From NCBI GenBank assembly GCA_017651625.1, contig JAGCCP010000006.1, positions 1 through 64,000 of the forward strand: DNA of 64,000 nucleotides, written 5' to 3'. A program made the translations under genes and the position numbers. Under the pieces are notes generated by a model. The model searched no databases, had not been told where the DNA came from, and saw nothing but the letters and a program-made list of their open reading frames with translations. Source of the DNA: Candidatus Ruminimicrobiellum bubulum (lineage in GTDB: Bacteria; Elusimicrobiota; Endomicrobiia; Endomicrobiales; Endomicrobiaceae). Each line of letters begins with the position of its first letter. The first letter of the stretch is position 1. Shown here piece by piece: positions 24,391 through 34,543 of this stretch.

Positions 24391-24420
24391 TTGAAAAACA
24401 AGGTATAAAATTTGTAAAAT
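24391..24420 (+). promoter_or_regulatory. Candidate promoter for the CpXC gene (leaderless)
   Basis: TTGAAA (24391) and TAAAAT (24415) are 18 bases apart. The ATG at 24428 is only seven bases after the -10 box and has no Shine-Dalgarno sequence, so the mRNA would be leaderless or nearly so. TATAAA at 24404 is an alternative -10. Confidence 0.5.
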
Positions 24421-24427
24421 ATATCAA

Positions 24428-25087
24428 ATGTCAATATTATCTAATTGTGAAATCAAATGTAGTTGCGGAGAAACTTTCGAAGCCGAGCTTTGGAAAGCCG
24501 TAAATGTTTTTGATGATCCCGATTTAAAAGAAGTCATTTTATCGGGAAGATTTAACACGGTTGAATGTCCTAAATGTCATAAAGTTTTTTATCATGAACA
24601 TTTCTTTATTTATCAAGATTTAGAAAATGAAATAATTGCTTATATATATCCTCAAGCCGATAAAAACATGGCTGCCGATTTAAGAAAAAAAATGTTGTCC
24701 GAATTTAAGGAAATTTCAAAAACGATAGACGGATTTGAAAAAATAGATTTTGATCCGATACTATATTTCGGCATAGAAGATTTGATAAATACATTAAAGA
24801 ACGAAGAGTACATAAAAGATGAAATAGATATACTGAATTTTATCGCAAAAAGAATAGAACTCGATTTAATAAAAATAAAACCGTCTAAAGCAAGAAATTT
24901 ATGTATTCTCCATACAATTCCGAAAGTTAAAAAAACAACAGGTGACATAAAAAAAGATATTGTGTCCGGGCTCGAACAATTGCTAAAGTACAATCCTAAT
25001 TTGGTTGAATACGAAAATTTACTTGCAAGAATAAAACAAAATATTTCCTGTTTAGATGAAATTCTTTTACACAAAAAAGAAAAATGA
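24428..25087 (+). CDS. CpXC-domain zinc-binding protein
   Basis: A 219-residue soluble protein. The N-terminus carries the CpXC domain: Cys11-x-Cys13-Gly (CSCGETFEAELWKAVN) and Cys47-Pro-Lys-Cys50 (VECPKCHKVFYHEHFF), which should form one zinc site. The rest is helical and Lys-rich with no motif I recognise. The molecular role of CpXC proteins is not known to me. No Shine-Dalgarno sequence precedes the ATG. The stop overlaps the next start (ATGA), so it is coupled to a small membrane protein. It is divergent from lexA with about 150 bases between them. Confidence 0.8.
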   Translation: MSILSNCEIKCSCGETFEAELWKAVNVFDDPDLKEVILSGRFNTVECPKCHKVFYHEHFFIYQDLENEIIAYIYPQADKNMAADLRKKMLSEFKEISKTIDGFEKIDFDPILYFGIEDLINTLKNEEYIKDEIDILNFIAKRIELDLIKIKPSKARNLCILHTIPKVKKTTGDIKKDIVSGLEQLLKYNPNLVEYENLLARIKQNISCLDEILLHKKEK

Positions 25088-25413
25088 CGATAGAACAAAT
25101 AATAGGAATCGTTTTAATTTTGATAAATGTACCATTCGGTTGGGGTGGTGCCTTGCTTTGCGGTTATTATGGTCAAAAAACCGGTAAAAAGTTTTTTTAT
25201 GTTTTATCCGTTGCAGTTTATATATTATCTTGGATTATGCTTGCTGTCGGTGTTTTGTTGTGCGGAAAACCGTATGCCGAGTATATAATCGAAAATTATG
25301 TAGCTAAATATATAGTTCCTGTTGTTTTTATTACTTTGGCGATTATAATACTATTTTTGTTTGTTTACAGAAAAAAAATATTTAAAAAATATAAAAATGA
25401 CAAAACTTATTGA
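25084..25413 (+). CDS. Small membrane protein, three predicted helices
   Basis: A 109-residue protein starting in a four-base ATGA overlap with the CpXC gene. Hydrophobic helices lie at about residues 3-25, 37-60 and 77-96, and the Lys-rich C-terminus is probably cytoplasmic. An early 'PFGWGGALLCGYYG' segment is Gly-rich. I do not recognise the family. The tight coupling suggests it works with the CpXC protein, perhaps as its membrane partner, which is inference. Confidence 0.7.
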   Translation: MTIEQIIGIVLILINVPFGWGGALLCGYYGQKTGKKFFYVLSVAVYILSWIMLAVGVLLCGKPYAEYIIENYVAKYIVPVVFITLAIIILFLFVYRKKIFKKYKNDKTY

Positions 25414-25419
25414 TTTTTG

Positions 25420-25448
25420 TTGACAAATTTAAGTTTTTCTTATATACT
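25420..25448 (+). promoter_or_regulatory. Promoter of the efflux operon
   Basis: TTGACA (25420-25425), a 17-base spacer and TATACT (25443-25448) form a near-consensus sigma-70-type promoter. Transcription would begin near 25455, which excludes upstream in-frame starts and supports the GTG at 25474 as the start of the TolC-like gene. Confidence 0.8.
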
Positions 25449-25473
25449 TTTAAGGATAGAAAAAGGAACTTTT

Positions 25474-26874
25474 GTGATAAAAAAAATATTAGTTTTAACT
25501 ATTATAGGTTTTTTGTTTTCTCAGCCTTGTTTTTGCATGGATGAATTTCTGGAAGAATGTTTGAAGCTTGCACAGGCACGAGATCAAAAAATAGCAGTGG
25601 CTGCAGAACAGGTGGACTTGGCTCAGTTGAGAGTAGTCGGTTCAATACGTTCGTATTTTCCGCAACTTTATTTGCAAGCCGAACAATCGAAAGGTAAAAC
25701 TTATTTGTATCGAGAGCTTGGTACACAAGAATACAAATCGGAAAGTATCGGTGCAAAGGCTTCAATGCCTATCTATACGGGTGGCAGCAATAAGGCAAAT
25801 TATAAATACAACAAGATGATGAAAGATGCCGCGAAGTATAATTACACGAAGGCAAAAGAAGATTTGTATGCAAACGTGAAACTTGCTTATTACGAATATC
25901 TTACGTTAAAAATGGAATATGTTGCATTGAGTAAAGCTTTTGAGCAAGTCGAGAATTTATTTTTAAAAACAAGAGTAGAGTATAAAGCAAAAGCCATATC
26001 GAATTTGGATTTGGCGGAATCGGAAAATTTCAGAGATAAGGTTGCTAATTTATTGAGTTCTTCAAGAATAAATCTTGAGTTTTCTACACAGAAATTGATA
26101 GAAACCGTAGGTGTTAATACATTGGAAGAAATTCCGGCAACGGTTTCGGATGAACTGCCTTCGGATGCATTTGAAATTGCATTTACCGCTCAGGATTGTG
26201 TAAGTTTTGTTCAGTCGAATAACCTTGATGTACAACTTGCAAAACTGCAACTTGAAATGGCAGAACAAAGAATAAAGATAAGCAACTCGAAAGTACATCC
26301 TCAGTTGTTTTTAGAAGGATTTTATGGTAAAACCGGTGAGGCTTTTGTTACCGAACCGTTGGAACTTACCACTCAATGGAATATAGCGGCAAAACTTGCA
26401 TGGGGATTGTGGGGAAATTCTCTTGCGGCAAGTTATAGCATGGAAAGAACAGATCCTACAACAATTGTTGATGCAAGTAAAAGAACGGAAGTCGACGCTT
26501 TTTCAGCTCAATTGGGTATTTTGGATGATATTCAGTATTTTATAGATGCCAAAGAAAGTTCTGTTACTCAAAAACAATTGAATGCCGAATTGATGGATTT
26601 ATTAAAAAACAGCAGATTGTCAGTTGAAAAAGCATACAATGAATATATTCTTTCTTTGAATAATGCAAGAACAACAAGAAACGAATTAACAGTTAAGGAA
26701 AGAAAACTTGCACTTATGAAGAAAAGAAATGATTTATACGAAATTCAGACGGTAGCTCTTATGGAGGAAAGTTGGAATTATGCCGAGGCTATAGCGGCTT
26801 TTGCTAAAGCTCTTTATGCAAACCATGCCGCAATCGTCGAATTGGAAAAACTTACTTTAATGAGTTTAAGATAA
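25474..26874 (+). CDS. TolC-like outer membrane efflux protein
   Basis: I chose the GTG at 25474: it follows AAAGGA by about eight bases, lies downstream of the promoter, and opens directly into a signal peptide (VIKKILVLTIIGFLFSQPCFC). The product is 466 residues. It has the two-repeat architecture of outer membrane efflux proteins, with long amphipathic coiled-coil helices ('ALSKAFEQVENLFLKT', 'ELTVKERKLALMKKRNDLYE') and beta-strand segments ('IGAKASMPIYTGG', 'NIAAKLAWGLWGN'). It should form the trimeric outer-membrane and periplasmic exit duct for the adaptor and RND permeases encoded next, 15 bases downstream. Cys at the end of the signal (CFCMDE) could be a lipid attachment site, but the lipobox is weak. 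The substrate is unknown. Confidence 0.88.
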   Translation: MIKKILVLTIIGFLFSQPCFCMDEFLEECLKLAQARDQKIAVAAEQVDLAQLRVVGSIRSYFPQLYLQAEQSKGKTYLYRELGTQEYKSESIGAKASMPIYTGGSNKANYKYNKMMKDAAKYNYTKAKEDLYANVKLAYYEYLTLKMEYVALSKAFEQVENLFLKTRVEYKAKAISNLDLAESENFRDKVANLLSSSRINLEFSTQKLIETVGVNTLEEIPATVSDELPSDAFEIAFTAQDCVSFVQSNNLDVQLAKLQLEMAEQRIKISNSKVHPQLFLEGFYGKTGEAFVTEPLELTTQWNIAAKLAWGLWGNSLAASYSMERTDPTTIVDASKRTEVDAFSAQLGILDDIQYFIDAKESSVTQKQLNAELMDLLKNSRLSVEKAYNEYILSLNNARTTRNELTVKERKLALMKKRNDLYEIQTVALMEESWNYAEAIAAFAKALYANHAAIVELEKLTLMSLR

Positions 26875-26889
26875 TATTGGAGGAATATT

Positions 26890-28113
26890 TTGAATTTCAA
26901 GTATTTATATTACAAGTTTATAGAAAGTGTAACTTACAGGTATAACCAAATATCACAAAAGTATCCTAGATTCAAAAGAAATGCAATTATTACTCTTGCA
27001 TGCTTGGGACTTATTCTTTTGGGCATTTTAATTTATTTTATCTATTTTGCGAAAGATAAAGTTGTTGAAGAAAAGCAGGATATGATAACTGTAAAAGTTA
27101 AAAAAGCTACAAGAGAAGATTATAAAGACACTTATACCGTAATGGGTACGATAAAAGGTGCCGTTGAAAATGAAATGAGATTTGAACTCGACGGGCAACT
27201 TGCATCTTACAATTATAAAGAGGGAGCAAGACTTAAACAAGGTGATGTTATTTGTTCCTTGGATCCTAAAGATGCGATGACAAAAGCCGATTATGCTCAA
27301 AGTAAATATAAGAGTGAAGTTTCAGCATATAATTCCGCAATGGAAAGATATAAAGTTTACGAAGAGTTGTATAGAATGAAAGCTCTTTCGGAAAGTAAAT
27401 TATATGAAGCAAAATATGAAATACAATCTGCTCGTTCAAAAGTAAAAGCTGCTTTATCCGAAGTGGAACTGTCTCAATCTAATTTGGCAAAGACCAATAT
27501 GTTGGCACCGAGTGATGGTATTTTGGCAGAGATAATAATAAAACCCGGTGACTATATTACACCTCAAGATGTTATTGCAAAATTTATCAGCGATAAGGGA
27601 ACGAATTTCGAAGTAGATGTTCCTGAAAAAGATGTTCATAAACTCGCTGTCGGGCAGTCGGTAACAATTAATTGTGATTCTTATCACGGGAAAGAATTTT
27701 TAGGAACATTGACGGAAATTGCACCTACCGTTAAAGAAAGAACAAGAACATCAACAATAAAAGTAAGTGTTGAAAACGATGAAGGAAAATTAAGATCCGG
27801 TATGTTCGGAAGAGGTGTAATATTACTTAAAGAATTGAAAAACGTTATGCTTGTTCCCAACGACAGTATTGTTTCTTTGGGAGAAAGTGCATTTTTGGTT
27901 CCTGTTGTTTCTCCGGATTACAGAACTCCCGGTGAAGGAACTATACTTATGAGACCTTGTCAGTTAGGGGAAAGATTAACGGATAAAACCGTGGTAGAAC
28001 AAGGTCTTCAAATAGGTGAGTTTGTCGTAACGGAAACTCAAGGTCAATTAAGTGATGGTATGAAAGTTAAATTCCTTGAAGCGATAGAAGATACGATTGA
28101 AACACCGAAATAA
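26890..28113 (+). CDS. RND efflux periplasmic adaptor (membrane fusion protein)
   Basis: A 407-residue protein starting at TTG 26890 behind a strong TTGGAGGAA site. It has an N-terminal cytoplasmic stretch with one transmembrane anchor (about residues 31-53), then a barrel-sandwich half (EGARLKQGDVICSLDP), a long alpha hairpin (about 135-200), the second sandwich half (APSDGILAEIIIKPGDYITPQ), a beta-barrel (VGQSVTINCDSYHGKEF) and a membrane-proximal domain (LRSGMFGRGVI). This is the HlyD/AcrA family order. It should link the RND permeases to the TolC-like duct. The membrane anchor replaces the lipoprotein anchor seen in AcrA. It is the only adaptor in this operon although two permeases follow. 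Confidence 0.92.
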   Translation: MNFKYLYYKFIESVTYRYNQISQKYPRFKRNAIITLACLGLILLGILIYFIYFAKDKVVEEKQDMITVKVKKATREDYKDTYTVMGTIKGAVENEMRFELDGQLASYNYKEGARLKQGDVICSLDPKDAMTKADYAQSKYKSEVSAYNSAMERYKVYEELYRMKALSESKLYEAKYEIQSARSKVKAALSEVELSQSNLAKTNMLAPSDGILAEIIIKPGDYITPQDVIAKFISDKGTNFEVDVPEKDVHKLAVGQSVTINCDSYHGKEFLGTLTEIAPTVKERTRTSTIKVSVENDEGKLRSGMFGRGVILLKELKNVMLVPNDSIVSLGESAFLVPVVSPDYRTPGEGTILMRPCQLGERLTDKTVVEQGLQIGEFVVTETQGQLSDGMKVKFLEAIEDTIETPK

Positions 28114-28175
28114 TAATATAAAAATATAACCTAATAAAAGTTTACCTACGTCAATTGCATTTTAAGGGATAATAA

Positions 28176-31100
28176 ATGATAGAATTCGGAATAAAAAAGC
28201 CGGTAACAACATTAATGCTTGTTATTGCTATGATTTTATTTTCCGCTATCACAACTTTCAGAATCCCAGTAGAATTAAATCCGAGCGCACAATCCGGTTT
28301 GGTAAGTGTAATCACAAGACTTAGAGGCGGTGTTGCCGCCAGTGAAGTTGAAAAGTATGTAACAAAACCGTTGGAGGAAGTTTTTGCTGAACTTAACGGT
28401 TTAAAAGAAATGATTTCTTCATCTAAAGAATCGGAATCAAACATAATGATGATGTTTCATCATAATATTGATACCGATTTTATTGTTATTGATATAAGAG
28501 AAAAGATAGCAATGATAAAACACAATTTGCCGAAAGAAACGGAAAAACCTATCATTGCAAAATTCGAACAATCGGACAGTCCCATATTGATATTGTCTTT
28601 AAGTTCGGAAGAAAAAACTCCGGAACAGTTAAGAGAAATTGCCGAAGAGCAATTAAAAGAAAGAATCATGAGAGTTGCAGGTGTTGCGAACGTTGAATTC
28701 GGAGGCGGAAGAGAAAGAAAGTTTTTAATAGAAATGGATAATGCAAAACTTTTGGGATATAAACTTTCTATTCTTGAGGTTGTTCAAAAAATCAATCTTG
28801 CAAACTTGTCTATCTCAGCAGGAGAAATTACCAGAAACACTAATAAATTCGTTATAAGAGCCACCGGTGAATACAGCAATATAGAAGAAATAGAAAATAC
28901 CGCTATCGCAATAACTGCTTCCGGATCTATTGTAAGAATCGGAGATATAGCCACGATAAGAGATTCTTATTATGAACCTACATCCTATTCAAGACTTAAC
29001 GTTCAAGATGTGGTTTCTATTTATATTCAAAAAGAATCCACGGCAAATACTATAACCGTTGCAAAAGAAGCACTGCAAATAGTCGATAAATTTAAAGATA
29101 TTTTGGATCCGGATATTAATATAACCGTTGTTAAAAACGATGCGGAGTATATTCAAAAAGCAATTTCGTCACTCGTTGAAGCTCTTGTTCTGGGCGGAAT
29201 AATACTTGCCGGAGTATTGTTCCTTTTTATGAAAAACATAAGAAGTATTTTTATAGTTGCAACAACAATGCCGTTAAGTTTATTTATGTCGATAATACTG
29301 ATATATTTTACAAACCAGACGTTTAATATCATGACTTTAAGCGGTCTTGCCATGGGTATGGCAAATGTTATGGATAATTCTATTGTTGTGTTGGAAAATA
29401 TAGCTTTTCATTATCACAGAAAATCTTTTGCGACAAAAGCCGAACTTGTTGTTAAAGGAACAGCAGAAATGTGGCAACCGATATTTGCTTCTACCGTTAC
29501 CACTATAATCGTGTTTTTACCATTAGTATTTTTGGAACCGGAAATAAGGCAAATGTATGTTCCGTTCGGTTTAACGATAACTTTTGCATTGGTAGCTTCC
29601 GTTGTTGCTACTATGATGTTTATTCCTACGGAAATTTACAGATGGCAAAACAAGTTTGATTTGGACTTCCAGAGATGGTACATAAAAGTAAGACATATAT
29701 ATGGAAGAATGTTAAAGTTTTGTTTTAGATGGCAAACGTATGTTTGGCTGTTTACGTTGGTACTTTTTTTATTGTCGGCAAAAATAATGATGACGAGAGA
29801 TTCCGAATTTATGGATCCCGGCAGTGTTAACACTTTCCGTATAGGTGTTCAGTTTCCGCCCGCAACAAGAATAGAAGTTTCAAACGAAGTTGTAAGAAAA
29901 ATGGAACAAGCCTTAATGAGTTACCATGATTGGGTGGAAAGAGTTTCTTCGAAAGTAGAAAAACTTCATACTTTCGTTGAAGTTACCGTTTATGAAAGAC
30001 CAGAAGAATTTAAAGAAGAGTTTAGAAAAAGATTCGGAGAATTTTCTCCGGCATTCGTATATTTTCAGGATTCGCAAAGTTCTGCCTCAAAAGAAATATA
30101 TGTGGATTTTTACGGGCAGAACTATGATACTTTAAAACAACTTGCATTCTCCGCATCCGGTAGATTGCAGCAGGTGAAAGGTCTTACCGATGTTAAAATA
30201 AGAATGAGAGAAGATGAACCGGAAGTTATACTTACTGTTGATTATGATAGATTGGCTATTTTTGGTTTGACGACTTATTATTTCAGTAACACTTTACATT
30301 GTCAGTTAAGAGGTCTTATTGCTACACAATACAGAACGGAAGGTAAACAGATAGAAACAATATGCAGACTTTATCCGGACAGTATTACAAATGTAGAACA
30401 AATACCGTTTATAGGTGTTGTTAATCCGAGAAAAGATGTTGTTTATGTGGGTCAGGTTACAGACATGAGCAAATTGAAATCGAATCAAGAGATATGGAGG
30501 AAAAACAAAAAGAGATTTATACAGATAAGTGCAAACAGAGCAAAAATAGGACTTACAACCGCGGCCGAAAAAATAAAAGCAACTTTGAAAGGTGTTGCAT
30601 TCCCTCAAGATTATTCTTTCAATATATCGGGTGATTATGAAAAAACCGTTAAAAACAGAGGATCATTTATGTTGGCTGTTGCACTTACGGTTATACTTAT
30701 ATTTTTTGTTCTTGCATCGATTTTTGAATCTTATATGCAGCCGGCATTAATAATGTTTGCATTACCGTTAAGTATGATAGGAGTTGCTTTTTCATTATGG
30801 ATATTTAAAAAACCTATAAGTTTGGGTGTGTGGATAGGTATCATGATTTTATTCGGTTGTATTGTTTACAGCTCGATTATTATTGTTGATAAAATAAACC
30901 AGAGAAGAATCGGTAGGACAAATTTATTAAGAGTTATTTTTGAGAGTTGTAAAGAAAGATTAAGACCGGAACTTATAACCATGCTTATGAAAACATTGGG
31001 GCTCTTACCGATGGTTTTAAGTAGAGATGAATCTGCTTCTATGTGGAGATCTTTAGGACTTACCGTTTTGTGCGGAACGATAACAGGAACGTTACTTACC

Positions 31101-31259
31101 ATGCTTATAATCCCTACCGCATATTATGTTTTGGAAAGACCTAAAAGCAGTTTTTATAAGTTTTTCCAAGCACTCGGAATCAAACCCTTGTTCAAGTTAT
31201 TTAATAAGATATATAATAAGTTTTTTAAGAGAGATAAAGAAAATTTTGAAAATATATAG
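28176..31259 (+). CDS. RND efflux permease, first of two
   Basis: A 1,027-residue member of the AcrB/MdtB-type ACR_tran family with normal length and twelve-helix layout: N-terminal 'KPVTTLMLVIAMILFS', periplasmic porter loops, and two hydrophobic six-helix halves. Helix 4 reads GMANVMDNSIVVLEN, keeping one acidic proton-relay residue (Asp400) followed by Asn401, where AcrB has Asp-Asp. Helix 10 reads FGCIVYSSIIIVDK, lacking the AcrB Lys and also the Asn-Asn pair common in relatives, so its proton pathway may be altered. It sits 62 bases after the adaptor gene. Together with the second permease it may form a mixed trimer as in MdtBC, or the two may share one adaptor. Confidence 0.92.
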   Translation: MIEFGIKKPVTTLMLVIAMILFSAITTFRIPVELNPSAQSGLVSVITRLRGGVAASEVEKYVTKPLEEVFAELNGLKEMISSSKESESNIMMMFHHNIDTDFIVIDIREKIAMIKHNLPKETEKPIIAKFEQSDSPILILSLSSEEKTPEQLREIAEEQLKERIMRVAGVANVEFGGGRERKFLIEMDNAKLLGYKLSILEVVQKINLANLSISAGEITRNTNKFVIRATGEYSNIEEIENTAIAITASGSIVRIGDIATIRDSYYEPTSYSRLNVQDVVSIYIQKESTANTITVAKEALQIVDKFKDILDPDINITVVKNDAEYIQKAISSLVEALVLGGIILAGVLFLFMKNIRSIFIVATTMPLSLFMSIILIYFTNQTFNIMTLSGLAMGMANVMDNSIVVLENIAFHYHRKSFATKAELVVKGTAEMWQPIFASTVTTIIVFLPLVFLEPEIRQMYVPFGLTITFALVASVVATMMFIPTEIYRWQNKFDLDFQRWYIKVRHIYGRMLKFCFRWQTYVWLFTLVLFLLSAKIMMTRDSEFMDPGSVNTFRIGVQFPPATRIEVSNEVVRKMEQALMSYHDWVERVSSKVEKLHTFVEVTVYERPEEFKEEFRKRFGEFSPAFVYFQDSQSSASKEIYVDFYGQNYDTLKQLAFSASGRLQQVKGLTDVKIRMREDEPEVILTVDYDRLAIFGLTTYYFSNTLHCQLRGLIATQYRTEGKQIETICRLYPDSITNVEQIPFIGVVNPRKDVVYVGQVTDMSKLKSNQEIWRKNKKRFIQISANRAKIGLTTAAEKIKATLKGVAFPQDYSFNISGDYEKTVKNRGSFMLAVALTVILIFFVLASIFESYMQPALIMFALPLSMIGVAFSLWIFKKPISLGVWIGIMILFGCIVYSSIIIVDKINQRRIGRTNLLRVIFESCKERLRPELITMLMKTLGLLPMVLSRDESASMWRSLGLTVLCGTITGTLLTMLIIPTAYYVLERPKSSFYKFFQALGIKPLFKLFNKIYNKFFKRDKENFENI

Positions 31260-31378
31260 TAACGATAATTTATAATGTACAATTTACAATGTCGGTAAAA
31301 TTTGTATAGCAATTTTTGATAAACAAAAACTATAAGCTGTAAGCTCTAAGCTTTAAGCTAATATAAGAGAGAAAAAAT
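31260..31378. repeat. Intergenic micro-repeats between the two RND genes
   Basis: This 119-base gap holds short tandem words: 'taagct' repeated with one- to three-base spacers near 31331-31358, 'gtacaatttacaatg' near 31277, and an imperfect hairpin aaaatttg...caattttt near 31297-31316. It resembles the gaps before mlaD and after hisG. I see no promoter or terminator of good quality, so the two permease genes are probably cotranscribed. Confidence 0.55.
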
Positions 31379-34300
31379 ATGAGTTTATTAAGATTACCTG
31401 TAGATAGGCCCGTAACAACTGTTATGATATTTTTGTCAGTAATTCTTATGGGTGTTATTTCATGGACCAGGATACCGCAAGAATTGTTTCCTGCCATGGA
31501 ATATCCGCAGATCACTATTGTTACAAAATATGAAGGTGCGGGTCCGGAAGAATCTGAAAAATTGATCAGTAAATTAATTGAAGAGTCTGCCGGAACGGTT
31601 AAAAAAATTAAAAGGGTGTCATCTATATCCAAAGAAGGAGTATCTATAGTTTCGTGTGAATTCTTATGGGGAACAAATATGGATTTTGCTTCAATGGATA
31701 TAAGAGAAAAAATAGATTTGATAAAAGAGTCTTTGCCTAAAGATGCTCTTGATCCTGTTGTGTTGAAATATAATCCTATGCAGGTAGAAGCGATGATTTT
31801 GTCTGCCACATATAAAGATATACAACCTACTTTGATGGAAATGGCCGACTTAAGACATATGTTGAAAAAAAATGTTAAGGATGAATTTGAAAGGCTGGAA
31901 GGAGTTGCAAAAGTAGATTTAAAAGGTGGAGAACAAAAAGAAATATTGGTGGAAATAGATAAAGGAAGACTTCTTGCAAACCAGTTGGCAATTACGGATG
32001 TTATCACATCTTTACAAACGGCAAACATTACTTATCCTGCCGGAACAATCAAAGAAGAAAAACACGAATATATAGTTAAAACCGTGGGTGAATTTAAAGG
32101 TATTGAAGATATAGAGAATCTTTCGTTCGGCAAACAAGATCAGCGAGGTGGTCCTGCAAGGTATAGAAGGGATAGAACTTATCAAGGGGAAACGGGTGAA
32201 AAAATTGTTTACATGCGAGATGTTGCCGATGTAAAAGAATCTTTGCAAGACAGAAAAGGTATGTCCAGATACAATTCACAGGACAACATTTCTATCGGTG
32301 TGTATCCTCAGTCCGGAGCAAACCTTATCAATATGTCTAAAGTTGTTCATGATAAATTGGAAGATATTAAAGAAAAACTTCCGGATAATGTCGATATAAA
32401 AGTAATTTACGATCAATCAATATTTATTAAACAGTCGTTGAATAGTATTTATCAGTCGGGTTTGCAAGGTATATTATTAACATTTATTTTGTTGTATTTC
32501 TTCATGGAAAGTTTTGTAGGTTCTGCAATTATCAATACCGCAATTCCTATAAGTTTGTGTGTTACGTTAAGTATTATGTATTTTCAGGGAATAACCATTA
32601 ACTCGATGTCTTTGGGAGGATTAACAATCGGTATCGGTATGGTTGTTGATAACGGTAACGTTGTTATAGAAAATATTTTGATGGCACTGCACCGAAATAA
32701 GCATTTGCCTAAAAAAGAGTGTATTTATCAAGCGTCGTCTACACTTCTTGCTCCTATTTTAAGTTCTACAGTTACTACCATTGCAATCTTTATACCTTTT
32801 GTGTTCGTTGCAGGTATGATAGGACAATTGTTTAAACAACTCGCGCTTACCATTACTTATGCCATGATAGCATCTATATTTTCGGCTATGTTTTTGGTTC
32901 CGCGTCTTTCTCTTACGGCAAATGTTAAAAATATTTCTGTTACCGCAGGAAGAAAAGCTATACAGGAATATTTTGTTCCGATATTAAAATCTACATTGAA
33001 TTTAAAAGCATTACAAGTTTTTACTTTTGTCCTTTTATATGCTTTACTAGGTGCAATGATAGCTTATTTCATTCCTAAAGAATTTATGGCAAAATCCGAT
33101 GAAAGAAGATTTGTGCTAAATGTGGCAATGCATCCGGATACTCCTCTTGAAATTACCGATACTGTGGTAAGAAGAATAGAAAAAGCAATTTCTAAATACG
33201 ATGAAGTAAAAGATGTTTCCACAACGGTAGGTTCTACAGGAGAAGAAAACAATGGAGGAGGTATAGAAACATCCGGAAGCTATCAGGCAAGAATAATAAC
33301 AAATTTAACTTCAAAAGGAATGTCTACGAACGAAATAGTTTCCGATTTAAGTGATGAAATAAAGAAATGGAATATAAAAGATCTCGATGTTGAATTTATT
33401 ACTCAACAAGGTTTGTTTGGGTCCGGTATAGGTTCAACTGCCGGTGTTACTGTAGAATTAAAAGGTAAAGAGTTATCAAAACTTAGAGAGTATGCAGATA
33501 AACTTAAAGGACAAATGGAAAATATGCCGCAATTCTATGGTATTAAAGTAGATCCGTCCGATGAAGTTCCAGAACTAAGACTTACAATTGACAGAGAAAG
33601 GGCATCATTATTCGGTTTATCTACACAGGATATTGCTGCCATGACACTTGCCGGTATTAAAGGTTTTGTTGCGACAAAATTGAAACTTCCGGATGATGAA
33701 ATGGATATAAGAGTAAGAATGCAACCTAAAGACAGGGATACTTTGGATAAAGTTTTGGAAATGACCGCGTACTCATCGTGGGGTATGACAATTCAGTTAA
33801 AACAGATAGCTCAAGCAAATTTTGTAAAAACGTTACCTGCAATTAAGAGAATTGAAGGGGAAAGAACGTATCTTGTTACGGCAAACGTTAAAGGAAACTT
33901 TACTTCAGCTGTTGCGGAACTGCAGGAATTGTTGGATGACGGATACGAAAATAAAGATGTAAATGCTTTTATTACCGGAGAAATGCTTGCAATGAAAGAA
34001 GCCTTATCTCAAGTATCTTTTGCATTGATATTGGGTGTTATAATTATTTACATGATTCTTGCATCGGAATTTGAATCGTTATTACAACCTGTAATAGTTA
34101 TGACCGCTGTTCCGTTAGGTATTATAGGTTCTTTATTAACTTTACTTATTACCGGACAATCAATCAACTCTATATCGATGTTGGGCATAATAATGTTGGT
34201 GGGTAACGTTGTTAATATTTCTATTCTGCTTGTGGATAGGTATAACTACCATCTTGCTAAAGATCCGGGAAAATATACGGATATGCTTGAATTAAAGAAA

Positions 34301-34543
34301 ATGGTAGTTTCAACTACATCAGATCATTTAAGACCTATCATAATGACAACATTAACAACAGTTGTAGGTCTTATTCCATTGGCTTTAGGTCTTGGTGAAG
34401 GTGCTACAACCAACCAACCTATGGCTATAGCGGTGTGCGGAGGTCTTACATTCGCATTAGGCCTTGCACTGCTTTTTGTTCCGTTTATTTATTTGTTTTC
34501 AAAGGGTATGAGAAACAGAAGAGAAGAAGAAATTATTTATTAG
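31379..34543 (+). CDS. RND efflux permease, second of two
   Basis: A 1,054-residue ACR_tran family permease, more typical than its upstream neighbour. The N-terminus is 'RPVTTVMIFLSVILMGVISW'. Helix 4 reads GMVVDNGNVVIEN (Asp424-Asn425) and helix 10 LVGNVVNISILLVDR. The porter region has the usual signature segments (IDLIKESLPKDALDPVV, VKTVGEFKGIEDIENL). Basic residues close to 'DQRGGPARYRRD' form an unusual insertion after the first porter subdomain. It should be an inner-membrane proton-driven exporter acting with the adaptor and TolC-like duct. The start has only a weak site (AAGAGAG). Substrate cannot be read from sequence. Confidence 0.92.
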   Translation: MSLLRLPVDRPVTTVMIFLSVILMGVISWTRIPQELFPAMEYPQITIVTKYEGAGPEESEKLISKLIEESAGTVKKIKRVSSISKEGVSIVSCEFLWGTNMDFASMDIREKIDLIKESLPKDALDPVVLKYNPMQVEAMILSATYKDIQPTLMEMADLRHMLKKNVKDEFERLEGVAKVDLKGGEQKEILVEIDKGRLLANQLAITDVITSLQTANITYPAGTIKEEKHEYIVKTVGEFKGIEDIENLSFGKQDQRGGPARYRRDRTYQGETGEKIVYMRDVADVKESLQDRKGMSRYNSQDNISIGVYPQSGANLINMSKVVHDKLEDIKEKLPDNVDIKVIYDQSIFIKQSLNSIYQSGLQGILLTFILLYFFMESFVGSAIINTAIPISLCVTLSIMYFQGITINSMSLGGLTIGIGMVVDNGNVVIENILMALHRNKHLPKKECIYQASSTLLAPILSSTVTTIAIFIPFVFVAGMIGQLFKQLALTITYAMIASIFSAMFLVPRLSLTANVKNISVTAGRKAIQEYFVPILKSTLNLKALQVFTFVLLYALLGAMIAYFIPKEFMAKSDERRFVLNVAMHPDTPLEITDTVVRRIEKAISKYDEVKDVSTTVGSTGEENNGGGIETSGSYQARIITNLTSKGMSTNEIVSDLSDEIKKWNIKDLDVEFITQQGLFGSGIGSTAGVTVELKGKELSKLREYADKLKGQMENMPQFYGIKVDPSDEVPELRLTIDRERASLFGLSTQDIAAMTLAGIKGFVATKLKLPDDEMDIRVRMQPKDRDTLDKVLEMTAYSSWGMTIQLKQIAQANFVKTLPAIKRIEGERTYLVTANVKGNFTSAVAELQELLDDGYENKDVNAFITGEMLAMKEALSQVSFALILGVIIIYMILASEFESLLQPVIVMTAVPLGIIGSLLTLLITGQSINSISMLGIIMLVGNVVNISILLVDRYNYHLAKDPGKYTDMLELKKMVVSTTSDHLRPIIMTTLTTVVGLIPLALGLGEGATTNQPMAIAVCGGLTFALGLALLFVPFIYLFSKGMRNRREEEIIY

